Source of the DNA: Planctomycetota bacterium
GTDB taxonomy: Bacteria; Planctomycetota; Phycisphaerae; Sedimentisphaerales; Anaerobacaceae
Direction of reading: 5' to 3'
NCBI GenBank assembly: GCA_022566315.1
Contig: JADFJC010000016.1
Coordinates: 1-48,947, forward strand
DNA: 48,947 nucleotides
The translations under genes and the position numbers were made by a program. Each line of letters begins with the position of its first letter. The stretch's first letter is position 1. The notes under the pieces are model-generated. The model was given only the letters and a program-made list of their open reading frames with translations. It had not been told where the DNA came from and searched no databases. Positions 40,811 through 48,947 of this stretch are shown here, piece by piece.

Positions 40811-41473
40811 ATGAAAAGGTTAGTAATAATGATTTTCGCATTGTTGGTTTGTGCTGGGACGCCGGCGTTCGCAACACCGGCAATTGAGTTCAGTCCTGAT
40901 GCGGGCACCGGAGGCAGTTGGCAGTATGATGGGGCCGGCACACTTAGCTTTAACCAGAATATTACGATTGATAGCGGAATGGGTAGTAACGCCGATGCTT
41001 TGGTTGGCTCTTTGGTTTTTATCCCCACCCTCGTAGTAAGTGGAAGCGGGAGTATCTACGAAATGAAACCAATAGGCAGCTCAACCATCATGATTACCAA
41101 CGCAGACAAGAGCGCGGTTTATTTAACGGGCACCCTTGGCTCAGGCGACCTGCTTACGATAGGCACGATAGCCGGTGGCTACACTGCTTTTAAGACAGAC
41201 ATTACCGACATCGTAATAACTGATGCCGGCAAGGCGATTGGTTCTGCAGCGTTGAACATGATCCTTTACTCGCAGACACCGGGACTCGATTTTGAAATCT
41301 CATTGCAGGGTGGAAGTGGAACTAACTATCGCAGCTTTGCAGAGATGTTAGCCGGCGGCTTTGTCGGTGGCAATGGTTTCAGCGGCGCCATGTCGATTCC
41401 CGAGCCGGCAACAATTGCTCTGTTAGGTCTTGGTTCATTAGCTTTGATAAGAAAACGTAAACGCAAGGCGTAA
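40811..41473 (+). CDS. PEP-CTERM sorting-domain protein (second)
   Basis: The 220 residues have a signal peptide (about 1-21), a beta-rich body without known motif, and the C-terminal I-P-E-P-A-T-I-A-L-L-G-L-G-S-L-A-L-I-R-K-R-K sorting sequence. AGAGGGGAC precedes the ATG. The body resembles the first protein only loosely. The two genes are 268 bases apart and share PEP-CTERM export. Confidence 0.88.
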   Translation: MKRLVIMIFALLVCAGTPAFATPAIEFSPDAGTGGSWQYDGAGTLSFNQNITIDSGMGSNADALVGSLVFIPTLVVSGSGSIYEMKPIGSSTIMITNADKSAVYLTGTLGSGDLLTIGTIAGGYTAFKTDITDIVITDAGKAIGSAALNMILYSQTPGLDFEISLQGGSGTNYRSFAEMLAGGFVGGNGFSGAMSIPEPATIALLGLGSLALIRKRKRKA

Positions 41474-41500
41474 GAGAAGTCCGCCGTTTACCAACCGCTT

Positions 41501-41533
41501 GGGCTGTGGGTATTACGCTTACAGCCCTTTTTT
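41501..41533 (+). terminator. Terminator of the second PEP-CTERM gene
   Basis: GGGCTGT pairs with ACAGCCC (seven bases) and is followed by TTTTTT. It lies 28 bases after the stop codon. Confidence 0.88.
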
Positions 41534-41673
41534 ATCTTGTGGCGAGGGCTGGGTGCTGAAAAAACTTTTCGCCATGGGCCGATAAAAAGTCCTGCTGCTT
41601 GCCTCAGCACGCTCTGATAGCCTTTTTAAACAGCATTTTGCGATTTTAAAGCTGGCCGTTGAAACAAGTTTTG

Positions 41674-41682
41674 TGGTATAAT
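41674..41682 (+). promoter_or_regulatory. Extended -10 promoter of the 45-residue ORF
   Basis: TGG followed by TATAAT is a TG-extended -10 box; no good -35 box is required in such promoters. It lies 30 bases before the ribosome site of the small ORF. Confidence 0.55.
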
Positions 41683-41711
41683 GCCTTTAGTATTTTGAAT
41701 GGAGGTGTGGT

Positions 41712-41849
41712 ATGAAAATATTTGGGCTTATATTGAAACGTTTGAGTACATTGTGGCAGTCAAACGAAAGTCTGCTGACCGGGATTGATACCCATAAATG
41801 GGAAAGTAAAATCGAGTTTTTTAGAAGTTTATCGAGAAAGCATTATTGA
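41712..41849 (+). CDS. 45-residue small protein of unknown function
   Basis: A strong ribosome site (GGAGGTG, spacing five) and an extended -10 promoter precede this short frame. The product is mildly basic and amphipathic (M-K-I-F-G-L-I-L-K-R-L-S-T-L-W, later K-W-E-S-K-I-E-F-F-R-S-L). Not recognised. A MITE-like repeat follows after two bases. Confidence 0.55.
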   Translation: MKIFGLILKRLSTLWQSNESLLTGIDTHKWESKIEFFRSLSRKHY

Positions 41850-41851
41850 AC

Positions 41852-41991
41852 TGCCTAAAGTGACACGTAAGTGTCATCCTGAGGCGAAGCCGAAGGATCT
41901 GGTCAACGAAAAATCCCGATACATCGGGATTCACTTCGCTGCGCTGCGTTCAGAATGACAGCAAAGCTGTCACTTTAGCGCACTTTAGGCA
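41852..41991. mobile_element. MITE-like element of 140 bases
   Basis: TGCCTAAAGTG at one end and CACTTTAGGCA at the other are exact 11-base inverted repeats. Inside, AAGTGTCATCCTGAGG and CAGAATGACAGC (also inverted) frame a CCGATACATCGGG palindrome, GAAGCCGAAGGATCT and CTTCGCTGCGCTGCG words that belong to the widespread TGTCATCCTGAG-type repeat. No transposase. No clear target-site duplication. Confidence 0.65.
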
Positions 41992-42029
41992 CTTTCAATA
42001 TTCAATAGTCAATCATCTAAATGACCTCT

Positions 42030-42716
42030 TTACATGTCCCAGTCTTTGGAGTCTTTTACGAATTTGTTTTGCAGGACAATGCCGATTAATGTCGGGGCCA
42101 TAAGGACAGTGGGCAGAAACCATTTCTTAGTAAATATTATTTCTTCCACTCGCTCTGAGGTCTGTGGATAAAGGTATAAAAGCGCCAGAGCTCCTACCAC
42201 GATTAAACCGCTGCCGCCGAGGCTGGAAAAGAGTATGACGGCGACTTTGAAAATGATAAATGAGATCATACCGCCGGCGACCATCCCAATAAGCGCCCCA
42301 GCCCAGATGTATCTTTCGGTCAACCCGCAAGCGTACCATATTCCGGAGGAGAGTATTCCGCCGGCTACTGCACCTAATGCACTAACGGCCCATCGCATCA
42401 AGGGCACGGAAAGAATCGCCAGCAGGCCCATGCCTATCAGTCCGCCCCAGAGTTGACTGTTCAGGCCGACGATTTTGTCGGTTATTGCTAGGCCCAGGAA
42501 CATGCCCAACAGCGCAAAGCAGATTACGACCAATATCTTGAAGACGCGCCAGCCGTAGAAAAGGCAGACCACTCCGAAAGACATGAAAGTTATCGCTTCA
42601 ACCAGATTGAGAGAAGTAATATATGCCCAAAAGGACTCGATTGGGACAACTGCTTCTTCTGCGGCCTGCGCCGAAGCAGTTTCAACCGCCTGTGCAAGGA
42701 TGGTAACATAATCCAT
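42030..42716 (-). CDS. Polytopic membrane protein of unknown function
   Basis: The 228 residues hold about seven hydrophobic helices after an N-terminal amphipathic stretch. The glycine-rich helices (I-G-M-G-L-L, G-A-V-A-G-G-I-L) resemble DUF4203/TMEM198-like proteins. AAGGAGAAAG precedes the ATG. It is followed on the same strand, after 57 bases upstream, by the gene at 42774, a similar protein. Confidence 0.75.
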   Translation of the reverse strand: MDYVTILAQAVETASAQAAEEAVVPIESFWAYITSLNLVEAITFMSFGVVCLFYGWRVFKILVVICFALLGMFLGLAITDKIVGLNSQLWGGLIGMGLLAILSVPLMRWAVSALGAVAGGILSSGIWYACGLTERYIWAGALIGMVAGGMISFIIFKVAVILFSSLGGSGLIVVGALALLYLYPQTSERVEEIIFTKKWFLPTVLMAPTLIGIVLQNKFVKDSKDWDM

Positions 42717-42773
42717 TATCTTTCTCCTTAAATTTTCTTTTTAGTTAGGCTTTTTTGCAAAACGCCGGACCAG

Positions 42774-43598
42774 TTACGTTGTCCGCCACCTTTCCTTTGT
42801 TTGGCTGGGTTCCTGCCTATTCTTACCCATTTGTCTTTTTCCTGTCGAGCTTGTTTTTTGGCGTTTACAAAATAATAACTGCTCAGACGTGCCGAAAGCC
42901 GTCATTGCTATAAAGGCAGTGGCATAATATGATGACTTACTGCAAATGATGCTGACAGGCACAGCCCCTTTATGCAACAACAGCAAAATCATCCCGGCGA
43001 AAATGAGCACCGTTCCCAAAACCGAACAGCACAAAGCCATTGCTAAGCGCCACAGGGAAAATCCCGCCACTATAAAAATTAGTACCAACACCATTATTAT
43101 CGCCCAGTGATACACCGGCATCTGTAAACCAGCGTGTTTTATCCTTTGGCTGACATCGATTATATAAGCTTTCAATTTTTCCGCACTTTCGCGAACGCCG
43201 ATAGCTGGGCCTTGAACTGATATTTCACCCGAACTTATCGGAGCTGTTTGTTGTGAATTTTCAATGTAGGGCCCGGCTAAAACGACAAAGGCAAACACCG
43301 CCGCTAATGCGGCTGTAAGTATTGCGATAAACATCCTTTCAAATACCATTGCGAGGGCGGCAGTCAGAGTTGCCGCGAACGCTGCCGAGACGATATTTTG
43401 GCCGATTGCAAAAAAACCACAAATACCTCCACAAATCGCTCCTGCGACTGCGACTAAAAGTTTTCTAAAGCCCAACCCGCCGAGCCAGATAAATAGCCCG
43501 ACTATAACACAAGCCAAGCCCGGCCCGACCAAAACTACAGGGCTGAGCCGTACCGCTCCGCCAATGGCGGATTCGAAATCTTGCAAAATTTCAAGCAT
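42774..43598 (-). CDS. Polytopic membrane protein, related to its neighbour
   Basis: The 274 residues have about seven helices in two groups separated by a polar loop (about 120-165), then a hydrophilic, basic C-terminus after about residue 240 (K-R-Q-K-T-S-S-T-G-K-R-Q-M-G-K). The glycine/alanine-rich helices resemble those of the gene at 42030, suggesting a common origin. The ribosome site is weak. Function unknown. Confidence 0.7.
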   Translation of the reverse strand: MLEILQDFESAIGGAVRLSPVVLVGPGLACVIVGLFIWLGGLGFRKLLVAVAGAICGGICGFFAIGQNIVSAAFAATLTAALAMVFERMFIAILTAALAAVFAFVVLAGPYIENSQQTAPISSGEISVQGPAIGVRESAEKLKAYIIDVSQRIKHAGLQMPVYHWAIIMVLVLIFIVAGFSLWRLAMALCCSVLGTVLIFAGMILLLLHKGAVPVSIICSKSSYYATAFIAMTAFGTSEQLLFCKRQKTSSTGKRQMGKNRQEPSQTKERWRTT

Positions 43599-43757
43599 AG
43601 CACTCTTACAAGCTGTGCGAACCTATTACCTGTCCCCGTGAAAACAGGGGTTAGTTTATCTCTTATTTATCGGCCTAATTGCACAATTTTCGTTAAATCG
43701 CGGCCTGTATGTATAATATGAGGCCAAAAAGGCTGGTCATAGGCGATTATAGTCTGT

Positions 43758-45188
43758 TCAATTTGGTGGAGCACTCGAACCGACTCCGTCTGTTGCAGAG
43801 CGAGTTTTTATAGTCAGAGTATTGACTGTTGAATCCATTGAGCGAAGGCGGCCCACGAAGTTAATCTGGCCGAATTCACGGTTGCGCAAATCAATAACAG
43901 CAAGCCTTCTCTCTCGGCTTCGCACAACAATGAAGAAACGTGGTTCGCTAACTCCCACACGCCGAAAGCCATTCATAGGAGGGAGCTGTTTGACGGATAT
44001 AGATGTTCGGCCATATTCGGTGATAAGCTTATGTAGCTCAGCGTTACTAACACGGTCGGCCTCGAACCAGTTTGCTACTTTCAGTTCAGCGATCTTAGCA
44101 CTCCGTAAGGCCAGTAGAGAAGCTGTCATATCATTGTAGTCAATATCACCTTTATTTTGTTTTTTAGTCCAATCGGCGATTGACTTATCGGTTGCGCCAT
44201 CTCGAACTTCAGGTGGAAGTCGCAATATACCTTGAACAATGTCAAATACCTGGCGGTATCCATGACTATCGAGAAAAACATCTCGGCCACGGAATTGGAC
44301 ATTGGAAGCAAAGACCAGATGTGTGCCTGCTCCGCCGCCTCCACCCCAGACTGACCTGACCTCATCTTTAAAAGGTAGTTCGATGTCAAATGGGTAGCTG
44401 TACGCTTTCTCCACATCTGCGTGATTATGCGCCCGTGCACCGATGGCACGGACAGGTATATTTGTTACCGTATTGGAGAGGCCATTGGCGGCGCTGCGTT
44501 TCATCCATTGCTTAAAAACTTCAAATTGGCTATGCGTCATCGGGTCATATAATAGACTCAGAGGGTCAGCTAATTCTTGCTCCAGATGTGCTGAGGCCCA
44601 TTTGCGAATGTCATCAGGCGAGACATCAACAGGACGCCAATCGCCCGGACGAATCGGAACGTTGGCAATAAATTTCCGCAGCCAATCGTGCTGTACTTGG
44701 CGTTGCTTGAGTTGCTCCATCGATGGCGGCTTGCGGGTTATTGCCAGCCAGAGCTTCCACTTGAACGTATTGATCTGGTCTTGGAATTTAAGATATGCCC
44801 CTTCCATATCGAAATCGCGTGGGAAGTCTCCCGGAAAATCAAACCCCCTGTTCAAAAAGTAGTCAGACACATAACGGTCAACGGAAGCAAGCAGCACCCC
44901 CTGCTCGGCCGGGGACATCTGAGTGGGCGGGTATTTGGCAGCGAAATCGTAAATCTCCTTTCTGAGCGATTCGAGTTTATCCTTCACGAGGAAGCTGTAG
45001 TTGCGATTTTGCATCGCGCTGATAAAACGGTCGGCAATAGCATCAGCGAGCTTGTTTGTATCAAAGCGAGTTGTAATAGTTTGGTTTTGTTCCTTCGGAG
45101 CTATTAGTTCTTGTGATTTGGTCTTATCTGCCAGGCCGACAACAATACAAAACAAAAATATCAAAGAAATATTTTTCAAAGCTCTCAT
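43758..45188 (-). CDS. Secreted protein of unknown function, 476 residues
   Basis: AAGGAG precedes the ATG. A signal peptide (about 1-25) leads into a largely helical region (about 40-190), a middle part with a G-G-G-G-G-A-G glycine cluster (about 283-290) and H-N-H-A-D (about 254-258), and a C-terminal beta-rich part. No known domain is apparent. It lies alone between the membrane pair and a tRNA gene. Confidence 0.65.
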   Translation of the reverse strand: MRALKNISLIFLFCIVVGLADKTKSQELIAPKEQNQTITTRFDTNKLADAIADRFISAMQNRNYSFLVKDKLESLRKEIYDFAAKYPPTQMSPAEQGVLLASVDRYVSDYFLNRGFDFPGDFPRDFDMEGAYLKFQDQINTFKWKLWLAITRKPPSMEQLKQRQVQHDWLRKFIANVPIRPGDWRPVDVSPDDIRKWASAHLEQELADPLSLLYDPMTHSQFEVFKQWMKRSAANGLSNTVTNIPVRAIGARAHNHADVEKAYSYPFDIELPFKDEVRSVWGGGGGAGTHLVFASNVQFRGRDVFLDSHGYRQVFDIVQGILRLPPEVRDGATDKSIADWTKKQNKGDIDYNDMTASLLALRSAKIAELKVANWFEADRVSNAELHKLITEYGRTSISVKQLPPMNGFRRVGVSEPRFFIVVRSRERRLAVIDLRNREFGQINFVGRLRSMDSTVNTLTIKTRSATDGVGSSAPPN

Positions 45189-45317
45189 TTTGGGCTCCTT
45201 TGGATATGCTAACTGATATTATCGAACCTATGAGTCCCGGCGGCAAGTAAAACTTATGTAAAATTTATTGCACCTGCGGATTCGGACCGGTGCCAGGTAA
45301 GTATCAAGGGGGTTTAA

Positions 45318-45401
45318 TGCGGATGAGAGGAGTCGAACCTCCACGAGCCGAAGCCCACAGGCACCTGAAGCCTGCGCGTCTGCCAATTCCGCCACATCCG
45401 C
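45318..45401 (-). tRNA. tRNA-Leu, anticodon CAG
   Basis: The minus strand folds as a class II tRNA: GCGGATG acceptor arm pairing CATCCGC, GGCAGAC D-arm region, CAGGC/GCCTG anticodon stem with loop TTCAGGT (anticodon CAG), a long variable arm, and GGTTCGACTCC T-arm. The discriminator base is A. CCA is not encoded. It reads CUG leucine codons. Confidence 0.95.
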
Positions 45402-45703
45402 AAGGTTTTCTATTTGGACACTTCCCAGACAATAATGTCCCAAGTGATACCAATATTAACGATTCCTTCCGTTTCGTCAAGAATTTTAGTGTAAACCCCC
45501 TTAGAAATTCTATAACCGGTAAGAAATATGATACAAAAAGGGAAAAATTGCCCGAAAAGCACGGAGATGAACCCCGCTTCGCGGGAAGCCAAACAGACGT
45601 TCGGCAACGACACCGGAGTTTTCTAAAACATGGCCTACCAAAACAATGATAATGTAGTGGGAACCGTAATGAAAATGATTTGGAAGGATTCGCTCGGGCT
45701 TTT

Positions 45704-46003
45704 TTAGGATTCCTTCGTGGGTTGCGACGCCTGGGGCTTTTCCTGTTGCTCCTTCTGAGACTCCTGTTGCTCCTTCTGAGACTCCTGTTGCTCCTTCTGA
45801 GACTCCTGTTGCTCTTTCTGAGCCTTCTCTTTTTCCTTTTTCTCGCGTTGAATCGCGTCGTATATTTCTCTGCGATGAACCGGTATACTCTTAGGGGCTG
45901 TTATACCGAGACGGACTTTGTCCCCCCGTACATCGACGATGATAATCTCGACATCATCGCCTATCATAATCGACTCATCTCTTTGTCTGCTTAGAACCAA
46001 CAT
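45704..46003 (-). CDS. csrA: CsrA translational regulator with repeat-encoded tail
   Basis: Residues 1-57 are a complete CsrA: M-L-V-L-S-R-Q-R-D-E-S-I-M-I-G, then V-R-L-G-I-T-A-P and V-H-R-R-E-I-Y-D-A-I with the RNA-binding Arg near 44. It binds GGA sites in mRNA leaders as a dimer. The usual length is 60-70 residues; this one has 99, with a 42-residue Gln/Lys/Glu/Ser tail of about four Q-K-E-Q-Q-E-S units encoded by 21-base repeats. AAAGGAT precedes the ATG. No fliW gene is nearby. Confidence 0.93.
   Translation of the reverse strand: MLVLSRQRDESIMIGDDVEIIIVDVRGDKVRLGITAPKSIPVHRREIYDAIQREKKEKEKAQKEQQESQKEQQESQKEQQESQKEQQEKPQASQPTKES
45741..45824 (-). repeat. Four 21-base tandem repeats in csrA
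   Basis: The 21-base unit (seven codons) occurs at 45741, 45762, 45783 and 45804; the first three copies are identical and the last has a few changes. Near-identity suggests recent expansion or contraction by slippage; copy number could vary between strains. Confidence 0.9.
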
Positions 46004-46333
46004 TTCTAAATCCTTTTGTCGGCTGGTCTTACTATCATATATGTTACGAATATTCTATTCAAATGTTCGTCCAGGTGCTCGTCAAATGCTTTTAAAACTT
46101 TCCATAACTACTCTTCTTTTTTACTCGGTCCAAAAACCGCTTCCAACCGACAATCCTTAACAACAGTATATTTCGGCTAATTTCGAGCCTAAAAACAACC
46201 ATTTTTGTTTTTGTTTGTGTAATGAATATTTATTGTAAGACTATATATATATAACTGCTTAATATACATAGACTTACATAGAAGAGGATGCTTAAAAAAT
46301 GATTTATTGAATTTGTCAAATGCCGCAGTTTTG
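46004..46333. other. AT-rich intergenic region upstream of csrA
   Basis: About 330 bases, strongly AT-rich with ATATATAT tracts near 46243. No ORF of merit, terminator or repeat is clear. It probably carries the csrA promoter. Confidence 0.4.
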
Positions 46334-47227
46334 CTATTTCATTTCGTGTTTTCGCCAATATTTGTAACGGACAGCCATCCAATAGCCGGCAATCGAGCCT
46401 AATGTTCCGAAAGCCACCATCTGCACGGGCAATATGGAAATAACTGAATTAGCGAAAAAAGCTGCAGGCCATGTCTTAACAAAATATTGCAACACATCTT
46501 GCTTGGCATAACTACTTATAGCAAAGGCAGTTACCAAAACAGTGGCAATTGTGGGCCATATATAGCTGACATCGAGAAATTTTTTGACTACAAAAGCAGC
46601 GAGTCCGAACGAGAGCAATACAGCAAAGACGATCTGTCCGACCGATGGCTGAGCCACAACCGAACCGGTGGCTATTACTTTGACGTCCTGAGCAAATATT
46701 CTGATACAAAATTGAGCTATTAAAGCTGAACCGACCAGAGCAATTATTGCGTTTAAGTATTTAATTGCTTTAGAGTCAGTTTTTTTCTGTTTCTCAGCTG
46801 GCCTGGTGCTTGAGAGGATTTTCTGTCCTAATAGCACGCCGGCAAATCCAGCGGCGACAACAGCCAGCCAGAAAGTGGAATCCCATTTAAGCGTTGTAAG
46901 AAGTGCCTGGCGTTGTGCAGCGGTTGGGTTTAGCTGCATCAAAGTAGTCATGCTTCCGGAGCGTACAGCCCAGATTGCTAAGCCGGATGGTACGGCCAAA
47001 ATACCGATTTCTCGTCCATGGGGCCAGGAAACAAAATAGGCAATGAAGCCGGTTAGAAATGCCAAAACAACCAAAGTTATTTTGCCGCCGAGACTTATAT
47101 CGCTTGCACGGACAGCGCTGAGCGGCTCGGATGATGCCGCCAGCAGCCAGGCCAAGATACCTATCAAAACCACACCCGTGGCAACCGCAGCAGCAATTCT
47201 TAACCTCATTAGCAAGGATAATTCCAT
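46334..47227 (-). CDS. Polytopic membrane protein of unknown function
   Basis: The 297 residues hold about seven helices, beginning near residue 11. No motif is recognisable. AAGGAAG precedes the ATG at 47227; an alternative start lies at 47209. It faces the LamG-type gene in divergent orientation. Confidence 0.7.
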   Translation of the reverse strand: MELSLLMRLRIAAAVATGVVLIGILAWLLAASSEPLSAVRASDISLGGKITLVVLAFLTGFIAYFVSWPHGREIGILAVPSGLAIWAVRSGSMTTLMQLNPTAAQRQALLTTLKWDSTFWLAVVAAGFAGVLLGQKILSSTRPAEKQKKTDSKAIKYLNAIIALVGSALIAQFCIRIFAQDVKVIATGSVVAQPSVGQIVFAVLLSFGLAAFVVKKFLDVSYIWPTIATVLVTAFAISSYAKQDVLQYFVKTWPAAFFANSVISILPVQMVAFGTLGSIAGYWMAVRYKYWRKHEMK

Positions 47228-47249
47228 AATTTAGCTTCCTTAATTACGC

Positions 47250-47442
47250 CTGCAGGCCCTGCTCGCCGGCAGGCAAGAATAGAGTAACATCAAAACCAAA
47301 ACAGGTCAATGCCATATTCGTATGAAGTATATCGTATGTCGTATTGTGCGGCAGTGAAAAAGGAAAAGGCCTGTGTGATTTTCCACCGTAAGGTGTCCTG
47401 TGGACTAAAAAACGTTGAAACCCTGCTCGCCAGCAGGCAAGA
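47250..47442. repeat. Two copies of a CCCTGCTCGCC(G/A)GCAGGCAAGA hairpin repeat
   Basis: Copies at 47250-47270 and 47421-47442, both able to fold as CCTGC/GCAGG. The second runs into TTTTTTT and may act as a terminator or leader element. Between them CGTATATCGTATGTCGTAT-like words and ACCGTAAGGTGTCCTGTGGA (compare 7580) recur. No gene. Confidence 0.6.
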
Positions 47443-47455
47443 TTGATTTTTTTAC

Positions 47456-47485
47456 TTGACGGCAGGATTGCTAATATAGTATAAA
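47456..47485 (+). promoter_or_regulatory. Sigma-70 promoter of the LamG-type gene
   Basis: TTGACG and TATAAA are 18 bases apart. Transcription would begin near 47492 and give a 210-base leader that includes a dispersed hairpin at 47610. Confidence 0.6.
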
Positions 47486-47609
47486 TAAAGTAAGTGTTGG
47501 TGGAGTTTTTGAATTATTCGGCAACTATTGCACGGAATCTTGATAGTTCTTCGAATAAAGGAGGAGATATTGTGTATTATGTGAGGCAGAGTCGGGATGG
47601 GGGCTTAGT

Positions 47610-47641
47610 GCTCGCACCTGCGGTAACGCGAGTACAGGTGC
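47610..47641 (+). repeat. Dispersed hairpin repeat, copy 2
   Basis: Begins GCTCGCACCTGCGGT and ends TACAGGTGC; GCACCTG and CAGGTGC form the stem. It matches the minus-strand copy at 22069-22099 in 28 of 31 bases. Here it sits in the leader of the LamG-type gene. Confidence 0.75.
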
Positions 47642-47705
47642 TTCGTAGTCAAGATTTTTTCATTTCAATTAACAACTTATATTTATTTTTTTAAGGAGGA
47701 CTATT

Positions 47706-48947
47706 ATGTATAAGAAATTGATTTATTTTGTTTGTTTTGTTTTAGTGCTGGCTCTGGCCGGCAATGCTTCAGCTGATCTATTGGTGCACTGGAAGCTTGA
47801 TGATGGTTCCGGCACAATAGCTAAAGACAGCTCCGGCAACGGTAATCATGGTACGTTCAATGGTGCCCCAAAATGGGTAGCTGGGAAGATAGGCGGTGCG
47901 CTGGAATTCGACGGCGTCGATGACTTTGTTGTATACTCCTTTGACCAGGCACAAACCTTTACGGCCTTTAGTGTAGCATTTTGGGTCAAAGCGAGTAGTT
48001 TAGGGCAACCCAACTACGCTAGTCCATTTACCGGCCATTACCCGAACACCGCTGGTTTCCAGATTGATGTGAATGGTGGAAACCCAGGGGAATACCGGGT
48101 TAATCCCGGCGGGTTGATATTCGGCACCGTCACCACGGACTGGATCCATCTTGCATTAACCGCTGAGGGTACATCTGCGAAACTCTACTACAACGGTGAA
48201 TGGATTCTGGACGGAACCCTCAACGATTCGATACTCAACCAGTTTGCTATAGGTGTGAACAGAAACAGAAACTGGTGGTTAGCCGGTAGCATTGATGAAC
48301 TTCGCGTGTACGACCATGCTTTAACACAGGAAGAGATTGAACAGGCTATGATAGGTATTCCTCCCGGCTCGGCCTCTAATCCCAGTCCTGCTAATGAGAC
48401 GACGGATGTGCCGCGGGATGTGACACTTAGCTGGACGCCTGGAGAATTTGCAGCGCCAACAAACGGGCACAAAGTCTATTTGGGCCAGAGCTTCAACGAC
48501 GTCAACGATGCCACCGGCGGAATCACCCAGGATGCCAACAGCTATGCTCCACCCCAACGACTTGATTTTGGCAAGACTTACTACTGGCGTATAGATGAAG
48601 TCAATGCTCCACCCACCAGCCAAATAGAGTTCAAAGGCGAAGTCTGGAGCTTTACGACCGAGCCAATTGCTTATGCCATCGAGAACATAACCGCCACGGC
48701 TTCCAGTACACACCTGGCAGATACGGGCACTGAAAATACCATCAACGGCTTGGGACTGGATGTTAACGACCTGCACTCAATAGAACCGGCGAATATGTGG
48801 CTTAGCGGCGATGAACCGAACGGGGCCTGGATCGAATATGAGTTCGACAAGGTTTACAAACTGCACCAGATGTGGGTATGGAACCATAATGGAACGATGG
48901 AGTCTATTCTCGGTTTTGGGCTCAAGGATGTTACGATCGAGTATTCG
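47706..48947 (+). CDS. Secreted LamG/fibronectin/discoidin surface protein, 5' part
   Basis: The ATG follows TTAAGGAGGA. The 414 visible codons give a signal peptide (about 1-24), a LamG/concanavalin-like domain (about 25-215: V-H-W-K-L-D-D-G-S-G and S-I-D-E-L-R-V-Y), and a fibronectin/Ig-like segment (about 220-320: N-P-S-P-A-N-E-T-T-D-V and Y-W-R-I-D-E-V). The start of an F5/8 type C (discoidin) domain follows (from about 325: I-T-A-T-A-S-S-T-H-L). The gene runs off the window. Such proteins bind extracellular polysaccharides and are abundant in planctomycetes. Confidence 0.9.
   Translation, partial: MYKKLIYFVCFVLVLALAGNASADLLVHWKLDDGSGTIAKDSSGNGNHGTFNGAPKWVAGKIGGALEFDGVDDFVVYSFDQAQTFTAFSVAFWVKASSLGQPNYASPFTGHYPNTAGFQIDVNGGNPGEYRVNPGGLIFGTVTTDWIHLALTAEGTSAKLYYNGEWILDGTLNDSILNQFAIGVNRNRNWWLAGSIDELRVYDHALTQEEIEQAMIGIPPGSASNPSPANETTDVPRDVTLSWTPGEFAAPTNGHKVYLGQSFNDVNDATGGITQDANSYAPPQRLDFGKTYYWRIDEVNAPPTSQIEFKGEVWSFTTEPIAYAIENITATASSTHLADTGTENTINGLGLDVNDLHSIEPANMWLSGDEPNGAWIEYEFDKVYKLHQMWVWNHNGTMESILGFGLKDVTIEYS

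Noticed and set aside
43740-43760. UGA readthrough of the gene at 43758
   Set aside because: Only six codons follow before another stop, so there is no support for a selenoprotein.
45228-45443. Minus-strand frame of 71 codons
   Set aside because: It is the familiar spurious frame across tRNA-Leu.
47494-47694. Plus-strand frame of 66 codons
   Set aside because: It lies in the leader across a hairpin repeat; an inner GTG has GGAGGAG upstream, but the product is not convincing.

Overview
The window reads as a metagenome contig from an uncultured planctomycete, most likely of the Phycisphaerae/Sedimentisphaerales type. Support for this: paired pseudopilins with an N-terminal prepilin motif, PEP-CTERM proteins, dockerin-like C-termini, LamG and cadherin-like surface proteins, PQQ-type propellers (one fused to a methyltransferase), a BlaI/M56 pair carrying a TolB propeller, moderate GC, and many dispersed palindromic repeats. 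The first ~1.56 kb is different. It is GC-rich and carries two ADOP/MacB-like permease genes of the Acidobacteriota/Gemmatimonadota kind. It joins the rest in the middle of two oppositely oriented genes, so it is most simply an assembly chimera.

The most interesting part is 2.7-7.6 kb, a selenocysteine island. selA and selB lie in tandem and are flanked by two genes that only make sense if an in-frame UGA is read as selenocysteine. On the left, on the minus strand, is a 219-residue membrane-anchored beta-rich protein (2767-3426, Sec178). On the right is a 92-residue three-helix membrane protein (7275-7553, Sec28), with a consensus promoter overlapping the selB stop codon. In both, the reading frame continues past UGA, a hairpin suited to a bacterial SECIS follows, and the Sec sits in a Gly-Sec-Gly context predicted to face the periplasm. 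I recognise neither family. selC and selD are not in the window.

Layout after that: 7.8-11.2 kb, an autoregulated BlaI repressor and M56-protease/TolB-propeller sensor; 11.3-16.7 kb, two PQQ-like propeller proteins and a gene remnant; 16.9-19.8 kb, a corrinoid-type methyltransferase of the URO-D family and, convergent to it, a sodium:solute symporter with an overlapping 47-residue accessory protein; 19.9-21.9 kb, an ECF sigma factor operon ending in a protein that resembles the archaeal threonyl-tRNA editing domain; 22.1-26.0 kb, three envelope genes; 26.9-30.2 kb, a dockerin-type protein and two pseudopilins in a duplicated cassette with duplicated terminators; 30.4-36 kb, mixed single genes (zinc ribbon, phospholipase C-like, PilZ coiled coil, SGNH hydrolase, cupin-like); 36.5-41.5 kb, a cadherin-like surface protein, a probable small RNA and two PEP-CTERM proteins; 41.7-47.2 kb, a 45-residue ORF next to a MITE-like repeat, two polytopic membrane proteins, a secreted protein of unknown function, tRNA-Leu(CAG), CsrA with a repeat-encoded tail, and a membrane protein; from 47.7 kb, the 5' part of a LamG/discoidin surface protein that runs off the window.

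All assignments were made by reading the sequence and its translations. No database search or folding program was run.
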